Positions 8,813 through 11,138 of a stretch of DNA of 11,138 bases are shown piece by piece. The stretch comes from Monoraphidium neglectum (lineage: Eukaryota > Chlorophyta > Chlorophyceae > Sphaeropleales > Selenastraceae), in assembly GCF_000611645.1 (NCBI RefSeq), contig NW_014013466.1, positions 7,999 to 19,136 on the forward strand, given 5' to 3'. Under the pieces are notes generated by a model that saw nothing but the letters and a program-made list of their open reading frames with translations, had not been told where the DNA came from and searched no databases. The position numbers and the translations under genes were made by a program. How positions within the stretch are numbered: position 1 is the first letter of the stretch; each line of letters starts with the position of its first letter.

Positions 8813-10747
8813 ATGGCGTCGGCAGCCGCGCCGACCACTCTCGGGGACCTGACGACAGAGTACACCCGCGGCAACCCCAACGATGTCGACACCCGCGGGC
8901 CGACGCTGGTGGAGAGGCACAACGAGCGCATGCAGCAGGAGAAGGAGAACATGGCGATTGAAAAGGTGGGCTGCCCTCGAGTGCCCCACTCGGTTTGCGC
9001 CTGCCGCCCTTTGCACGTCGCCCCAACCCATGCGCACCCTGCACCACCGCGACCTTCAGGCGCTTCCGGATGCCTTGTCTGCACCGGCAACCTCTCCTTT
9101 CTCGATCGCCGGCTGCGCCTCCACGCTGCCGCTCTTCCTCCTGCGCCTGCTGCGCCGCAACACATGCTGCCCCCGCAGCTCTCTGCCCTCATGCCGGCGC
9201 TGGGCTCGAAGCTGCGCGCTTTCGCGCTGGCCAAGACGGACTGGAACGTGGACGCAGCGGTCGAGCTGCTGCGCTCATTTCAAGTGGCTGAGCTGGATAA
9301 GCTGAACGCAATAACCAAGGTGCCCGCCCCCGCCCCGCGCTCCCGCCGCCTCTTGCCGCGCCGCCGGCTTGGCAGCTCGACGGGCAGGGCTCACTCCGCG
9401 GCGTGCCCCCTGCTGGCCACCCTGCTGCTGAGGCGGGCCGACCCTAGCTTTTTCTTGCGACCCTCGCGCCGCGTTGCTGGCCACGCATCGCATGTGGGCG
9501 GACGGCCCGCCTGCAGGCCGGCTGCGTAACAAAGACACACACACACACATAAGAGAGAGAGAGAGAGAGAGAGAGTGAGAGAGAGAGAGGGAGGGAGGTG
9601 TGTGTGCGCATTCACCACGCCGCTTGTGCGGGCAATCCCTCCTGCAACAACCATCACTCCTGCAACAACCGCGCGTGCCCGCCTGCGCCGCGCAGAAGCG
9701 CAAGCGCATACAGGAGTTGGTGGAGGACGCCGGGGAAGGCGCCAAGGCGGCCGGCGGCGGCGGGGGCGGCGGCAGCAGCGGCAGCGGCAGCGGCGACGAC
9801 AGCAGCGGCAGCGGGTCGGGGTCCGACGACTCGTCAGGATCGGATGAGGAGCGGCGCCGCAAGGTGCGTCGCGCTGGGAATGGGGCTGCGAACGCTGACC
9901 CACAGTTTGTCGATTGGGGGGTGGGTACACCCGGGGCCGTGTGCGTGTCCAGTTGCACGGCTTGTTGCTGGAAATCCGGGGTGGTGGGGAGGCAACAATC
10001 AACGGCGCACCTGACGTGTATATTAACGGTCTTCTGTCTCCCTTGTGTGTGCCCTGCAGCGCAAGAAGGGCAGCAGCGACGGCAAGCGGCGCTCCTCGAA
10101 GGATGACCGGAAGCGCGGCAGCAAAGACAAGAAGCGGAAAAAAGAGAAGCGGTCAAAGGATAAGAAAGCCAAGAAGGAGAAGAGGGACAAGCGGCCCAGG
10201 AGCCGGGAGCGCGACAGCGCGGCGCGGGCCAAGGCGAACACGACGGTGGGCGGGCGCCCCTGTCGACGGGCGGGCGCCCGGGAATGATGGGAGCATCTGC
10301 AGTGCAGCAGGCGGCCGCCGGAGCGCGGGGTGGCGGGTGGTGCTGAGTTCGGCAGCTGAGCTGCGTGGCATCACGTCTCTGCAGCCCGGGCTGCAACTGC
10401 CGTGCCTCTGCATGACTCCTCATGTTTTGTCAGCACATTTCAGAGATCCGCTCTGCAACACAACACAAAAACAAACACGCACACACACATACACACACCT
10501 GCGCACGCGCACCCACAAACACGCGCACGCCCAATCACACACCGCGCCCCACCGCCCCACCAGGAGTTCGGCAAGTTTGGCGTCATCCGCGAGTCGGACG
10601 CCGACCGCAAGCGCAGCGAGTTCATGGCGTGGGCGCTGGATGTGAAGAAGCTGGACGTGGAGGCGCTGGCCAAGTGGGAGGAGAAGGAGCTGTTCAAGGA
10701 GTTTGTGGAGGAGTTCAACACGGGGTCGCTGCCGGACAGGTGGGTGG

Positions 10748-10807
<60 letters not shown>

Positions 10808-11138
10808 GCACGCGCGAGCACCCGTGAGCAAGCGCGGTGATTGTTGTTGAGGCGTGAGGAGCTTGAATAAGCGCAGGGCGTTTGGAGCGGGGCAGGTGGC
10901 GACAGAGAAACTTCGCCGCTCTGAGCCACACTCGCAGCCCCATTCGCGCTTGTGACGACCCCTACACGCCTCCACTCCCCAGTCTCGAGCACACAACACA
11001 CGCATACGTACGCATGTGTGCATGTGTGCACTTGCGCGCCCTCGTCGTCCCCCCTCAACACTCAGCCACAGCCACAGCCCCCACTTGAAGCGACCTCACC
11101 CCACCAAACTCGCCCCACCCCCTGTCTCCCCAGGAAGT
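8813..11138 (+). CDS. SCI1-like nuclear protein (3' partial, at least 6 exons)
   Basis: Exons are 8813-8965, 9179-9319, 9696-9863, 10060-10245, 10564-10739 and 11134 to beyond the edge. Introns are GT-AG: the first four are phase 0 and the fifth is phase 2. Residues 1-51 start MASAAAPTTLGDL and contain TLVERHNERMQQEKENM. Residues 52-98 look like a small helical segment with TDWNVDAAVELLRSF, reminiscent of UBA/CUE folds. Residues 99-154 form a Gly/Ser/Asp tract and 155-216 a Lys/Arg-rich stretch with nuclear-localisation character. Residues 217-275 carry FGKFGVIRESDADRK, FMAWALDVKKLDVE, WEEKELFKEFVEEFNTG and LPDR. This matches the conserved C-terminal domain of the STYLE CELL-CYCLE INHIBITOR 1 family of plants, nuclear proteins that restrain proliferation in the tobacco style. 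Exon 6 would give R-K-, as in SCI1 proteins. The start is the only ATG that opens exon 1. The function in an alga is unknown. Confidence 0.83.
9535..9606. repeat. (AC)n-(AG)n compound microsatellite in SCI1-like intron 2
   Basis: An AC run (about 9535-9549) is followed by an AG run with GTGAGA interruption and then GGGAGGGAGG and TGTGTG. It lies between exons 2 and 3 of the plus-strand gene. The AG part is a polypurine tract on the sense strand. Confidence 0.93.
10248..10279. repeat. Direct pair of palindromic GGGCGGGCGCCC units
   Basis: The 12-mer GGGCGGGCGCCC occurs at 10248-10259 and again at 10268-10279, separated by CTGTCGAC. Each contains the self-complementary GGGCGCCC. It begins two bases into intron 4 of the SCI1-like gene, directly after the donor GT, so RNA hairpins could form next to the splice site. 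The role is unknown. Confidence 0.7.
10471..10540. repeat. Imperfect (CA)n tract before SCI1-like exon 5
   Basis: Degenerate CACACA/CGCACG units fill the 3' part of intron 4, ending about 25 nt upstream of the CAG acceptor at 10561-10563. Confidence 0.9.
10750..10816. repeat. (CG)n(TG)n tract just after an exon 5 donor
   Basis: Starting about 10 nt after the exon 5 donor (exon ends at 10739), a GCGCGCGCGCG run passes directly into about 20 TG units and then CACGCGCG. It lies wholly in intron 5 of the SCI1-like gene and is a classical alternating purine-pyrimidine, Z-DNA-prone composition. Confidence 0.93.

Noticed and set aside
9275..10423. Open frame of 382 codons on the minus strand opposite the SCI1-like gene
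   Set aside because: Its Ser/Leu/Pro runs are the antisense of the Ser/Asp/Lys-rich exons and of the AG/AC microsatellite.

Overview
The window looks like nuclear DNA of a GC-rich unicellular green alga (chlorophyte). The reasons are the high GC content, short GT-AG introns in every gene, glycine- and alanine-rich low-complexity protein segments, and many (TG/CA)n microsatellites confined to introns and flanks. The species cannot be fixed from the sequence. There are no prokaryotic operons, CRISPR arrays, insertion sequences or tRNAs.

Three multi-exon genes fill the window. On the minus strand lie two tandem, head-to-tail paralogs of an SNX-BAR sorting nexin (retromer-associated, plant SNX1/SNX2-like). 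Copy A (8239 down to 4238) is complete: nine exons splice in register into a 668-residue protein with a PX domain, a glycine-rich linker and a Vps5/BAR domain. Copy B (about 3292 down to 270, continuing past the left edge) has the same intron positions and phases but is strongly diverged. The exception is the start of exon 8, where 147 bp including the intron polypyrimidine tract are almost identical to copy A. On the plus strand, from 8813 and running off the right edge, is a gene whose C-terminal domain matches the plant STYLE CELL-CYCLE INHIBITOR 1 (SCI1) family. It adds Ser/Gly/Asp-rich and Lys/Arg-rich nuclear-type segments and an unusual N-terminal helical segment.

Layout: 1-118, TG microsatellite in what is probably the last intron of copy B; 270-3292, copy B; 3293-4237, intergenic; 4238-8239, copy A; 8240-8812, divergent intergenic/promoter region; 8813-11138, SCI1-like gene. 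The sorting nexins would act together in endosomal retrograde sorting, possibly as a heterodimer, as known for plant SNX1/SNX2. The SCI1-like gene is a divergent neighbour with no evident functional link. All exon models were derived by eye from splice signals, phase continuity and paralog comparison.

I see no new defence or mobile system. The most interesting signals are the exon-limited homogenisation between the paralogs and the altered PX pocket of copy B.
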